From the NCBI GenBank assembly GCA_017871115.1, contig JAFCIZ010000001.1:3763501-3827500 (forward strand): a stretch of DNA of 64,000 nucleotides, in the 5' to 3' direction. Positions 9,096-18,526 of this stretch are shown here, in pieces. Below the pieces are notes generated by a model. The model saw nothing but the letters and a program-made list of their open reading frames with translations. It made no database searches and had not been told where the DNA came from. Within the stretch, counting starts at the first letter, position 1. The number at the start of each line of letters is the position of its first letter. A program made the position numbers and the translations under genes. This DNA comes from Cunninghamella blakesleeana (taxonomy: Eukaryota; Mucoromycota; Mucoromycetes; Mucorales; Cunninghamellaceae).

Positions 9096-10775
9096 CAGTG
9101 GCTTCCAGAAGTGATCGAATGTTTTCGTTTTTTTTATAAAATCAATTGTATCAATAAAATTTACTATTTAACCATGCATAATTTTTATATCAATCGAAAG
9201 CTCTATTGATTGGCTTTCATATGAATATATTTATATGCATTTCCATATTTGGGTTGCGGAGTAAATGGTGTTTGAAAATTATTGGCACATTCGATCACTT
9301 GTGTTGCGATACCAAAAAAATTAAAAATATAATTAAAACACAATATAAATGGTACAAAAAGTCTTTATTTAATAATCAATCCAATAGCCCTTTGCTTTTA
9401 TTACATCATTACAACGTTTAGGCATTGTTTCTATTACTTTTTTACAATCTTCAGCCGTGATTGTATTCCATACTTCCTGAGTACGGTCCCACAAGTCTAA
9501 CATCCCTTTTGGTGGTGTAGTATAGTTGCTAAAGAGTCTGTTTTTCACCAAAGCCCATATATTCTCAATGGGATTCAAGTCAGGTGACTGTGCAGGCCAT
9601 TCCATTACCGAAAAAGGCTGGTTTTCCAAGTATTCTTTGACTGCTTTGGCTGTGTGTTTTGGATCGTTATCTTGTTGAAAGACCATTTTGCTTTGATCCA
9701 TGCCATACCAGTCAAATGTATGCACTAATTCATGCTCCAAAATAGCTTGGTAGAGTTCCTTATCTAAAACTGTATCAATTTTAGTCATGTAACCCGGGCC
9801 ATCGTACGAAATGCATCCCCAAATCATTATGTTTCCACCGCCATGTTTGACTGTTTGCTTGACATGTTTAGGTTGAAGCTTTTCCTCGGCCCTTTTCCAA
9901 GCATAGCGGCGTCCATCCGATCCAAAACGATTAATTTTGGTTTCGTCTGACCAAATGACACGACTCCAGTCATCTAAAGTCCAATCTTTGTGTGCTTTTG
10001 CCCAAGCTAAACGAGCTTTAACATTTTTGGCACTGAGGAGAGGTTTCTTTGGCTTGACAAAGGACCCTAATCCTTTTTCTTTAAGTGTTCTACGGACTGT
10101 TTGAGCACTTATATCGATTTCCAAATGTTGCTTTAATGCCTTCTGCACCTCAGTAGCATTACTTTTACCTCCTTTGGTCACTTGATGTACACAAAAGGAC
10201 TTGTCTCTACCAGTGAGCTTGGATACAGCACCACCAACAGCCATAGGAATCTCCCGTTCAAGACCTGCAGAGATATTGTGAACTGTTCCATAGCTAACAC
10301 CAACATCCTTAGCTACTTGGCGCATAGATTTACCTTGTTTGAGAAGGTTAATGACTTGGTTCTTAATGGAATTTTGAATAGGACGCATGTTGATAACAGA
10401 TCACTAAAAAATGGACAATATTGATATAAAAAATATATAAAAAATAGAATATTAGCTATAGATTTGAACTAAGAAAGTGCGAAACAGGTTTATTCTAACA
10501 TTTTATGGTTTATTTTATGGTCTATTATTGTTTTATTACAAGTTGTGGTATTTTTTTGGCATCGCAACACAAGTGATCGAATGTGCCAATAATTTTCAAA
10601 CACCATTTACTCCGCAACCCAAATATGGAAATGCATATAAATATATTCACAAGAAAGCCAATCAACAGGGCTTTCGATTGATGTATAAATCATGCATGGT
10701 TGAATAGTAAGTTTTATTGATACAATTGATTTTATAAAAAAAACGAAAACATTCGATCACTTCTGGAAGCCACTG
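9096..10775 (-). mobile_element. Tc1-family element M2 (ATCGAA-site version), intact
   Basis: A 1680-bp copy of the same family as M1, inverted, flanked by TA at 9094-9095 and 10776-10777. Outer and inner sites in both terminal repeats read GTGATCGAATG, where M1 has (G/C)TGTTCGAATG. The left flank is C1 pol and the right flank is C1 integrase. A single insertion could not give that, so the region was joined by recombination between two insertions. The transposase ORF is intact. Confidence 0.93.
9369..10388 (-). CDS. Tc1-like transposase of M2 (DD34E), variant recognition helix
   Basis: 339 residues, identical to the M1 transposase except at five positions. Four of these fall in six residues of the first helix-turn-helix, where M2 reads SYGTVHNIS and M1 reads SCTTVHKYS. 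The fifth is Thr for Ala in RRTLKEKG. The DD34E catalytic residues (VIWSDETKIN, VFQQDNDPKH, NPIENIW) are unchanged. At the DNA level the patch at 10272-10296 differs from M1 at about 10 of 25 bases, including silent ones, while the rest of the gene is nearly identical. It therefore looks like a transferred segment rather than point mutation. The family role is terminal-repeat binding and TA-targeted transposition. Confidence 0.95.
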   Translation of the reverse strand: MRPIQNSIKNQVINLLKQGKSMRQVAKDVGVSYGTVHNISAGLEREIPMAVGGAVSKLTGRDKSFCVHQVTKGGKSNATEVQKALKQHLEIDISAQTVRRTLKEKGLGSFVKPKKPLLSAKNVKARLAWAKAHKDWTLDDWSRVIWSDETKINRFGSDGRRYAWKRAEEKLQPKHVKQTVKHGGGNIMIWGCISYDGPGYMTKIDTVLDKELYQAILEHELVHTFDWYGMDQSKMVFQQDNDPKHTAKAVKEYLENQPFSVMEWPAQSPDLNPIENIWALVKNRLFSNYTTPPKGMLDLWDRTQEVWNTITAEDCKKVIETMPKRCNDVIKAKGYWIDY

Positions 10776-10848
10776 TATAAGTTTAATATTTATCACCAAA
10801 CCTTAAGACAAGTATTAAATAAACAAGAAGCCATAGAAGCACTTTATA

Positions 10849-12507
10849 CAGTAGGCAGCAAAATTGTTCACATGTTTTTGATTTTTATGAAAAATTGATT
10901 TTTTATAAAAATACTATTAATTGATGATAGCTGCTTCTTATATTGTTAGAAAGCCCTGTTTAATGTGTATCTCTCTCTATATGTTACACTTTTGTATCAC
11001 TTGTAGTTTGGCAGTAATAGGAGTTTAAAAACTGTCGCATCACTTGAACAATTTTGCTGCCGAGTTCTAAAAAATAAAAATTAGTCACAAGAGGCTTGTA
11101 AATGTTACTGAAAACCTTTTATTTTTAATTTTTTTTAAAAAAATAACTTTTCCCTTTTGTTTACTTTGTATATTTATTTATTTTTTACAAAATAATACTA
11201 TAAAATTTTAGATTTTTGTCACCATGAAGCCAATTAGCAATGAAATGGATCGTATTGTAATTATGCACCTTGGTAAAGGTCTGTCTGTTCGCCAAGTAGC
11301 TAAATTAACAAAGGTTAGTATAGGAAGAGTTCAAAAAACACGTTCAACAATGTTAAATTTTGAAAAAATTAATAATCCTGGTCGGCCATCCTTACTTACT
11401 AGCCGTGAACATCAGTATAATGTGCGTTCTATCACTAAAAATGGAAACGATAATGCTGTCCAGGTCATGAATTCATTAAAATCAGACTTGAGTATCAATG
11501 TTAGTGTTGATACTATCCGCCGCAGCTTAAAAAAATCAGGGTTAAAAGCGTTTGTTAAACCAAAAAAACCGCAGGTATCTGAAAAAAATCGTAAGTTACG
11601 ATTAGAATGGGCACAGGATCATAAGGAGTGGACTATTGATGACTGGAAACGAATTATTTGGTCAGATGAAACAAAAATAAATCGGTTTGGCTCAGATGGA
11701 AAACTGTATGCGTGGAAAAGACCACACGAAAGTCTTCAAAAACGTCATGTAAGAGAAACGGTAAAAGGTGGTGGTGGAAGTATTATGGTATGGAGCTGCA
11801 TTACATGGGAAGGTGTCGGGTATATCGTCGATGTAACGTCTCATATGAATAAAGAAATATATCTTTCTACTTTACAAGATGATTTAATCAATACAGTTGA
11901 CGATTACAATATGGATTTAAACAAAATTGAATTTATGCATGACAATGATCCAAAGCATACATCAAAAATAGTGACAGAATGGCTTGCTGAACAACCATTT
12001 AAGGTGATGAAATGGCCTCCTCAATCACCAGATTTGAATCCAATTGAAAATATGTGGGCTATACTAGAAAGAAAACTATTTAAAAACTATGAATCTCCTC
12101 CAGCTGGCATGAACGACCTCTGGGAAAGGATCTCGGAAACTTGGTATAGTATTACTAAAGAAGAGTGCATGAAATGTATCGAAACCATGCCTAAACGTTG
12201 CCAAGAAGTTATTAAAAACAAAGGGCTATGGACCAAATACTAGTTTATTATATATTTTTTACATATTTTTATAAATAAAGCATTTTTTTTAATCGGCAGC
12301 AAAATTGTTCAAGTGATGCGACAGTTTTTAAACTCCTATTACTGCCAAACTACAAGTGATACAAAAGTGTAACATATAGAGAGAGATACACATTAAACAG
12401 GGCTTTCTAACAATATAAGAAGCAGCTATCATCAATTAATAGTATTTTTATAAAAAATCAATTTTTCATAAAAATCAAAAACATGTGAACAATTTTGCTG
12501 CCTACTG
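10849..12507 (+). mobile_element. Tc1-family element M5, intact
   Basis: A 1659-bp element flanked by TA (10847-10848 and 12508-12509) inside C1 integrase. Terminal repeats are 214 bp each (10849-11062 and 12294-12507) and near-perfect. The outer site is CAGTAGGCAGCAAAATTGTTC. An inner copy of GGCAGCAAAATTGTTCA lies at the inner edge in opposite orientation. The repeats agree closely and the ORF is intact, so the insertion is probably recent. Confidence 0.93.
11224..12243 (+). CDS. Tc1-like transposase of M5 (DD34E)
   Basis: 339 residues, the same length as M1 but clearly divergent, with an N-terminus MKPISNEMDRIV and a first helix-turn-helix around VAKLTKVSIGRVQKT. A short basic hinge (NNPGRPSL) leads to a second helix-turn-helix (SVDTIRRSLKKSG). 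The catalytic core shows IIWSDETKIN, EFMHDNDPKH and PDLNPIENMW, with 34 residues between the second D and E. It would transpose M5 into TA sites. The ORF is complete, starts at the only suitable ATG after the left repeat, and ends about 50 bp before the right repeat. Confidence 0.95.
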   Translation: MKPISNEMDRIVIMHLGKGLSVRQVAKLTKVSIGRVQKTRSTMLNFEKINNPGRPSLLTSREHQYNVRSITKNGNDNAVQVMNSLKSDLSINVSVDTIRRSLKKSGLKAFVKPKKPQVSEKNRKLRLEWAQDHKEWTIDDWKRIIWSDETKINRFGSDGKLYAWKRPHESLQKRHVRETVKGGGGSIMVWSCITWEGVGYIVDVTSHMNKEIYLSTLQDDLINTVDDYNMDLNKIEFMHDNDPKHTSKIVTEWLAEQPFKVMKWPPQSPDLNPIENMWAILERKLFKNYESPPAGMNDLWERISETWYSITKEECMKCIETMPKRCQEVIKNKGLWTKY

Positions 12508-13865
12508 TATGTATCATCAACATCCTTTAGGTGGTCATATAGGTTATCACAATACTTTATATAAACTATCTATAAGATATTATTGGGATGGCATGGCAAA
12601 AGATATACAAATATATATAAAAAAATGTCCAAGATGTCAATCAACTGGTTCAAGAAAGTTAAATGAATTCTTATATCCAATACCTGTCAAGTCAAAACCT
12701 TTTGAACAATGGGGATTAGACGTTAAACATGTTCCCACATCTAAAGGCGGTTATAGATATATTATTGCAGGAATAGATTATTTAACAAAATGGGTAGAAG
12801 CGCGTGCGCTACGTTATCAAACTACATCCGAAGTTGCTTTGTTTATTTATGAAGAAATAATATGTCGGCATGGTACTCCTCATTTAATTATAACCGACAA
12901 TGGTAAACCATTTATCAGTGACCTTATAAAGAAAGTTTGCTATCAATATAATATTCATCACAACACAATCTCAGTTGGAAATTCTCAAGCCAATGGATTA
13001 ATTGAAAAATTTAATTCTACACTTGGGTCTATTATAAAAAAGGTAACTTCCACGGAAAAATCAATATGGGACCAATATCTACCATCAGTTCTATTTGCTT
13101 ATCGTTCAATCAGACAGGCATCTACTCAACAATCACCATTCTTTTTAACTTACGGATATAATGTTAAAACCCCGTTCGATCAACATGACAAACCTATAGA
13201 TTTTAATTCTTATAATTTTGATACACAATTAAAATTACGTACAAATAAGGAAATTATATCACTCAATCAGATAAGATCGACAGCTGCAAAAATGATAGAA
13301 AAATCTCAAGAAAACCAAAAACGGGCTATTGATAAAAAAGTTTTAAACAGTAATAGAGAATGGAAACCAGCATTTAGAATTGGGGATATAGTAACTTTAT
13401 ATACTGGTATAAAATCAAATTCTTGGTCTGGTAAGATTTCCGATATGTGGCAAGGAAAATATACAATACATCAATCACTTGGAAAAGGCACGTATATAAT
13501 AAAATCCTTGGATACAACAAGAACAAAATTAAGAAGAATACACGGAAACAGACTAAAAATATTGCAATTACCAGATGTATATTGGAATAATCACGTAAAT
13601 AAAACCTATGGATTGGACATATAAAAAAAAAAAAAAAGAGATAATAATGAAATATATAAATATAATTAATAATGAAATTTAAAATATTAATTCACGTGTT
13701 TACCCGAAGAAGAATTTATATAATAACTACATTAAAATAATATACATAAAAGATAAACATAAACCAAAAAAAAAAAAAAAAAAAAGGAAGAACCAAAAAG
13801 ATGATTACAAAAAAAAAAGAAGTATATTTTTCAAACTACGAAAAAAAAGAAAAAATATATATATA

Positions 13866-15521
13866 CACCTCGGTCCAAAATGCCCAAGTGTTTACATTTT
13901 TTTTTTTTTTCGAAATAATTCAAGTTAATTTCTATATTAAATATGTGTATATACTACATGAATATAATGTCCTAGTAATTGTCCTTTTATATTAAAAGCA
14001 CTATGTTTATATACATATCCAGTCCCGCGTAATATATTGCTGAAAAAAAAAATTCATTTGGGCAATTTTGAACCTTGGTGCCCAAAAAAAATTTTTTTTT
14101 GAAAAATAGGTTTTATTGGTTTATGCTTTTTATATAAAATATGGTCGTTATCGGAGAATTACTTTTTCTTCATTTCTTTCTTGAATATCTAGTTTTTTTT
14201 TTTTTTTTTTTAAATTAATTGATCTCTAATTTCGTAATTTCGACATTTCACAATGCACCCAATTAACAAAGCAAAGAAGTCAGACATAATAGTAGCTTTG
14301 CAACATTGCGAACCACACAGAGATATAGCTCGTAAATTTAAAGTTTCTAAAGGAACAGTATTAAACATTAGTAAGACTTTAAAGAACATTCCTAAAAATA
14401 ATGCTGGTCGGCCACATAGAATCTCTAAGGAATGCGAATCTCATTTGGTGACATCTTTCCAGCGAGGAAAATTAATGAATACAGTAGAAGCAGTAAAGTC
14501 CATAGGACGTAGTTATAATGTTAAAGTTAGCAAATCAACAATTCGTAGGGTACTTGTTGGGAAGGATTTGGTTGCACGAAAAAAAAAAACGGTTCCTCCA
14601 CTAACTAAGAGCACCAAACGAAAGCGCCTAGAATTTGCTAAAAGGTACAAGGATTGGGGAGAAGCGGAGTGGTCAAAGGTTATCTTCGCAGATGAAAGTA
14701 GAGTGAATCGTTTTGGTGATGACGGCAATTTATGGACTTGGGGGAAAAAGAATGTACCTCGACAAGACTTTTCTTTCTCCGAGGTGCCAAAGGGGTTTGG
14801 TGGTTCAATTTCCGTTTGGGGCTGCATCACTGCTAAAGGTGTAGGCTTTTTATCACGACTACATTCCTACATGGATACTCCATTATTTCTAGAAATAATG
14901 GATGATGAATTCATAAAGACTTTGGATTGGTATAACTTTGACAAAAGTCACGTTTTACTTTTGCAAGACAACGATCCTAAGCATAAATCTATTGCATCCC
15001 AAAAATGGTACCAGAAGCATAATGTAGAATTATTATATTGGCCAACATACTCTCCAGATTTAAACCCAATAGAGAATATGTGGTCATTACTTAAGCAACA
15101 GCTGGTGAAAAACTATGATGAACCAGCTAAATCACTAGATGAACTATGGGAACGTATTGAAGTGATTTGGGAAAGTAAATATATGAATGATATGGCAATT
15201 AAAGTCGTTAATTCAATGCCACACAGATGTCAATTAATAATAAAAAATAAAGGTGGTCGTATCCCTTATTAGTAGCTTTAGATAAGAAGAAATGTCATGT
15301 ACACTACTCTTTTTTATTTTATTTTTTTTAATAAAAAATTTAAATGTGGTATATTGAAGCCATGCAATAGTGTATTCTCACAATTGTTATTCATGGATAG
15401 ATAGAGCTTTATTAGTGCTACACAATATACATTAGCTGTTATAGATTTATTAATAAATATTTAAATGAAATACAAAAAATATTAAAAATTGCAAAACACT
15501 TGGGCATTTTGGACTGAGGTG
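13866..15521 (+). mobile_element. Tc1-family element M4, short terminal repeats
   Basis: A 1656-bp element flanked by TA (13864-13865 and 15522-15523), lying between C1 integrase and C1 ORF4. Terminal repeats are only about 28 bp (CACCTCGGTCCAAAATGCCC; the right end reads CACCTCAGTCC in complement). The left side has an inner, inverted version of the site near 14060-14085. I cannot find the matching inner site on the right. Confidence 0.88.
14253..15272 (+). CDS. Tc1-like transposase of M4 (DD34E)
   Basis: 339 residues opening MHPINKAKKSD. The first helix-turn-helix is at about residues 12-45 (DIARKFKVSKGTVLNISKT), followed by a basic GRPHRIS hinge and a second DNA-binding segment (SKSTIRRVLVGK). 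Catalytic residues are in VIFADESRVN (first D), LLLQDNDPKH (second D) and PDLNPIENMW (E), with 34 residues between the second D and E. ADESR in place of the SDETK seen in the other three families marks it as a separate lineage. It is full length with no break, and it is the transposition enzyme for M4. Confidence 0.95.
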   Translation: MHPINKAKKSDIIVALQHCEPHRDIARKFKVSKGTVLNISKTLKNIPKNNAGRPHRISKECESHLVTSFQRGKLMNTVEAVKSIGRSYNVKVSKSTIRRVLVGKDLVARKKKTVPPLTKSTKRKRLEFAKRYKDWGEAEWSKVIFADESRVNRFGDDGNLWTWGKKNVPRQDFSFSEVPKGFGGSISVWGCITAKGVGFLSRLHSYMDTPLFLEIMDDEFIKTLDWYNFDKSHVLLLQDNDPKHKSIASQKWYQKHNVELLYWPTYSPDLNPIENMWSLLKQQLVKNYDEPAKSLDELWERIEVIWESKYMNDMAIKVVNSMPHRCQLIIKNKGGRIPY

Positions 15522-15638
15522 TATATATAAAAAAAAAAAAAAGAAAAACTTTCATTCACATATTCACATTTTCTTTTGAAAATCTTTTAACAATACAAAA
15601 ACACTTATTTTAATAATACAAAAATATATTTTTATAAA

Positions 15639-16097
15639 ATGGATATGCCAATTAATACCGAACGGGTTCCTTTGGACGAAGATAATCTTTATGACGAAAC
15701 TTTACAAGCCCTCGCTGAATTTGACTCACTTAATGAAGAAGACTCATACAAGACGTTTATTAAGTTTATCTATCCTATGTATGTCAATGATTATGAAAAA
15801 ATAAAGAAGTTAAAAGTGAAGATGCAAACTACCTTCTCCAAGCAACTTAGTCCAGTTGTTGTTCGGTTTGTACATACAAAGCTCCAACCTCCTGCTACTA
15901 AAGAAGAACTCATTGCGTATAAGATGGAAAGATCAAAGCTTGTAAATTATTTGCTCTCTGGTTTAGGTAACTCTAAATTCAATAAAATATTTGCAAGAAA
16001 TGTTAATAAGAATGATCTTTGGAGCCAAGTGGGATTTAATAAAGATGGAGGTCCATCTTTTGTTGGCGTTGGGGGTGTTAGCAATAACGCTCTCTGA
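15639..16097 (+). CDS. C1 ORF4, unknown retroelement protein
   Basis: 152 residues, differing from the C2 ORF4 (57265-57723) at one obvious position (Ala for Thr in QALAEFDS). I do not recognise the family. What can be seen: an acidic N-terminus, a hydrophobic TFIKFIYPMYVNDYEK segment, a YKMERSKLVNYLLSG helix that aligns with YRRERMELLNELLSP in B and YGKRRKILEELFQG in A, then KNDLW and a Gly-rich DGGPSFVGVGG tail. There is no signal peptide, membrane span or zinc finger. It sits where env lies in some retroelements but does not resemble an envelope protein. Its last seven codons are inside the LTR. It is conserved across all families here, so it is probably a real gene. Confidence 0.75.
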   Translation: MDMPINTERVPLDEDNLYDETLQALAEFDSLNEEDSYKTFIKFIYPMYVNDYEKIKKLKVKMQTTFSKQLSPVVVRFVHTKLQPPATKEELIAYKMERSKLVNYLLSGLGNSKFNKIFARNVNKNDLWSQVGFNKDGGPSFVGVGGVSNNAL

Positions 16098-16813
16098 TTT
16101 TTCTTTCCTTTTTTGGATTGGCTTTGTGCTACTGGTGCAAAAACACCAAGGTGCAAAAACACCAAGGTGCAAAAACACCAAAGGTGCAAAAACACCAAGG
16201 TGCAAAAACACCAAAGGTACAAAAACACCAAGGTGCTTTTGTTCCTTACCCGATCCTTATAAATTTTAATTTTTTTTTTTAAATATAAATAGAACCAATT
16301 TTTCTCTCTTTCTTTCTTTTAAATTGTCAAATTTTTATAATAAATTATTATCTATTAAATAATTATTGAACTTGTCCACTTTATAAATCATATTTTATAA
16401 TTTTAAACTTATTTTACTTATAACTCATACAAATTACTGAATTTATCTATTTTTTTTTTAACAAACTATATTATTTTATTTTACATTTTTATATTTATTT
16501 ACTTAAATATATTTTTCAACAATTCAAATTTAAATTACTTTTTAAATTTTCTTATTATATTTATTTTATATTGCGGTTACTGAAATCTCTCTTTAATCCT
16601 GCAATTATATTACACCTTTTAAAATTTTTATATTTTTTATTTCTTTATTTTTACTTTATTTTATTTTATTTTTTATTCCTTTATATTAAGTCGTTCTACT
16701 TATAAAACAGGAACTGGTGCTCACTGGAATTATATTATACATATCAAATATTACTTATAATACTCATTCCTCATTTAAAAAAAAATAAATCTTAAACAAA
16801 AACCCACACAACA
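16076..16813 (+). repeat. C1 3' LTR
   Basis: It starts TGTTAGCAATAACG and ends CACACAACA. It opens with the last codons of ORF4, then six or so 15-17 bp units GGTGCAAAAACACCAA (about 16136-16235), then a TATA box (AATATAAATAG). The conserved block containing TGGTGCTCACTG lies at 16715-16726. It is followed by CTAC and the tail of an A-type LTR, so C1 is inserted in an A LTR at TATCTACTT. Confidence 0.9.
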
Positions 16814-16857
16814 CTACTTTCCAAAACTATAAAAGGAAATTCTACTTTTCAAACAAC

Positions 16858-17492
16858 TGTTATGAAGTGGATTCGTTTGGATCACTTCAAAAACGGTGTT
16901 TAAATTTTAAACCTTATTTTATACTTTTACCTTTCATGGGAAGATAAAAAGTTTATATATTACTTTTACTTTCTCTTGGAAGATAAAAAGTTCTATACTT
17001 TTACCTTCTCTCAGAAGATAAAAAGTCAAACCTTATTTCTAAAAAATAGTATAAATACTCGACATTTTTATTTTTATTTTTGAAAAATCAGTTAATTTGA
17101 AATAAAGATTTATATATATTAAATTCTCTTAACTCATCTTTTTAGCTAAAGATTATATTTACTTTATATTAATATTGTTGATTACTATCCAATATTACTT
17201 TATATTATTTTATTATAATAATCGTTGATCTTTATCCGATATTATATTTATTTTATTTTAATTTTATTACTTTGTCTATATAATTGTTGATCTTTATCCA
17301 ATTATATAATTTATTTTATTTTATTTTATTATTTTAATTTTATTTTAAATTATCAATCTAAACTAAGTTGTATCTACTTATAAAACAAGATACTGGTGCT
17401 CACTGACAACTAAACTAAACTATAAAACTATCTACTTTCCAAAACTATAAAAGGAAATTCTATTTTTCAAACAACCAAAAATTTACACAACA
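16858..17492 (+). repeat. A-type LTR lacking an internal region (solo or rearranged)
   Basis: A complete 635-bp A LTR (TGTTATGAAGTGG to ACACAACA), nearly the same as the 3' LTR of A1. It is preceded by a piece of another A LTR tail (16814-16857) and followed not by a primer-binding site but by A LTR interior (17493-17716). The flanks CAAC and CTAT do not match, so this is not a simple solo LTR. Unequal recombination among A LTRs is likely. Confidence 0.8.
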
Positions 17493-17716
17493 CTATCCAA
17501 TATTACCTTATTATTTTATTATAATAATCGTTGGTCTTTATCCAATTATATAATTTATTTTATTTTATTTTATTATTTTATTTTCAATTTAAATTTTTAA
17601 TATAAACTAAGTTGTATCTACTTGTAAAACAAGAGACTGGTGCTCACTGACGACTAAACTAAACTATAAAACTATCTACTTTCCAAAACTATAAAAGGAA
17701 ATTCTACTTTTACAAC
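17493..17716 (+). repeat. Partial A-type LTR fragment
   Basis: A 224-bp interior-to-tail segment of an A LTR, slightly divergent (TACTTGTAAAACAAGAGACTGG), with the TGGTGCTCACTG block at 17638-17649. It ends ACTTTTACAAC immediately before the A1 5' LTR. It lacks both LTR termini. Confidence 0.75.
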
Positions 17717-18351
17717 TGTTATGAAGTGGATTCGTTTGGATCACTTCAAAAACGGTGTTTAAATTTTAAACCTTATTTTATACTTTTACCTTTCATGGGA
17801 AGATAAAAAGTTTATATATTACTTTTACTTTCTCTTGGAAGATAAAAAGTTCTATACTTTTACCTTCTCTCAGAAGATAAAAAGTCAAACCTTATTTCTA
17901 AAAAATAGTATAAATACTCGACATTTTTATTTTTATTTTTGAAAAATCAGTTAATTTGAAATAAAGATTTTTATATATTAAATTCTCTTAACTCATCTTT
18001 TTAGCTAAAGATTATATTTATTTTATATTAATATTGTTGATTACTATCCAATATTATTTTATATTATATTATTATAATAATCGTTGATCTTTATCCGATA
18101 TTATATTTATTTTATTTTAATTTTATTATTTTGTCTATATAATTGTTGATCTTTATCCAATTATATAATTTATTTTATTTTATTTTATTATTTTATTTTT
18201 ATTTTAAACTATCAATCTAAACTAAGTTGTATCTACTTATAAAACAAGATACTGGTGCTCACTGACGACTAAACTAAACTACAAAACTATCTACTTTCCA
18301 AAACTATAAAAGGAAATTCTACTTTTCAAACAACCAAAAATTTACACAACA
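17717..18351 (+). repeat. A1 5' LTR
   Basis: 635 bp, TGTTATGAAG to ACACAACA. The first 46 bp equal the ORF4 3' coding end. Three imperfect hairpins, each closing ACTTTT...AAAAAGT, follow at about 17784-17885. Next come a TATA box (AGTATAAATACTCG) and the conserved block with TGGTGCTCACTG at 18253-18264. It acts as promoter and 5' end of the element RNA. Confidence 0.9.
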
Positions 18352-18356
18352 TATTT

Positions 18357-18374
18357 TGGTGCTCACTGGCGGGG
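18357..18374 (+). other. A1 primer-binding site
   Basis: TGGTGCTCACTGGCGGGG begins 5 nt after the LTR, with the TGG expected opposite a tRNA CCA end. The primer tRNA would end in AGTGAGCACCA. Neither tRNA in the window fits. Confidence 0.75.
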
Positions 18375-18526
18375 GATATACTAAAAATCCAGGGAAACAC
18401 TAATTATCAAGGAATAACTAAATCTATAAAAGAATATAATCAAGAATACTTAAATTCAAGTAAACAACTACTTTAAAAATATACAAACTTTATCATCCTA
18501 TTTCAAAAACTTATCTTTATATTCCA

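Larger units (their letters stand above)
10778..13624 (+). pseudogene. C1 integrase, N-terminally deleted and split by a Tc1 element
   Basis: The first piece (10778-10848) encodes YKFNIYHQTLRQVLNKQEAIEALY. The second (12508-13624) starts MYHQHPLGGHIGYH and runs to the stop. The zinc-binding HH and CPRCQ pairs are present. So are the DDE residues: LDVKH, IITDNG, and the E in ANGLIEKFNS, with 35 residues between the second D and E. The tail (SLGKGTYIIKS, RRIHGNRLK) matches the B and A integrases, and no chromodomain follows. About 45 N-terminal residues are missing at the M2 junction. The Tc1 element at 10849-12507 interrupts the gene at a TA inside the Tyr-Met junction. Without these events it would be a complete separate integrase ORF, as in element B. 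An oligo-A run follows the stop directly. Confidence 0.9.

Noticed and set aside
16136..16235. CRISPR-like look of regularly spaced 14-17 bp repeats in the LTRs
   Set aside because: The units are contiguous, without unique spacers, inside eukaryotic LTRs. They are minisatellites.
18357..18374. Assignment of the primer to tRNA-Pro or tRNA-Leu of this window
   Set aside because: Their 3' ends (AGAAGCCC and CGTCTGCA plus CCA) do not complement the site beyond the first few bases.
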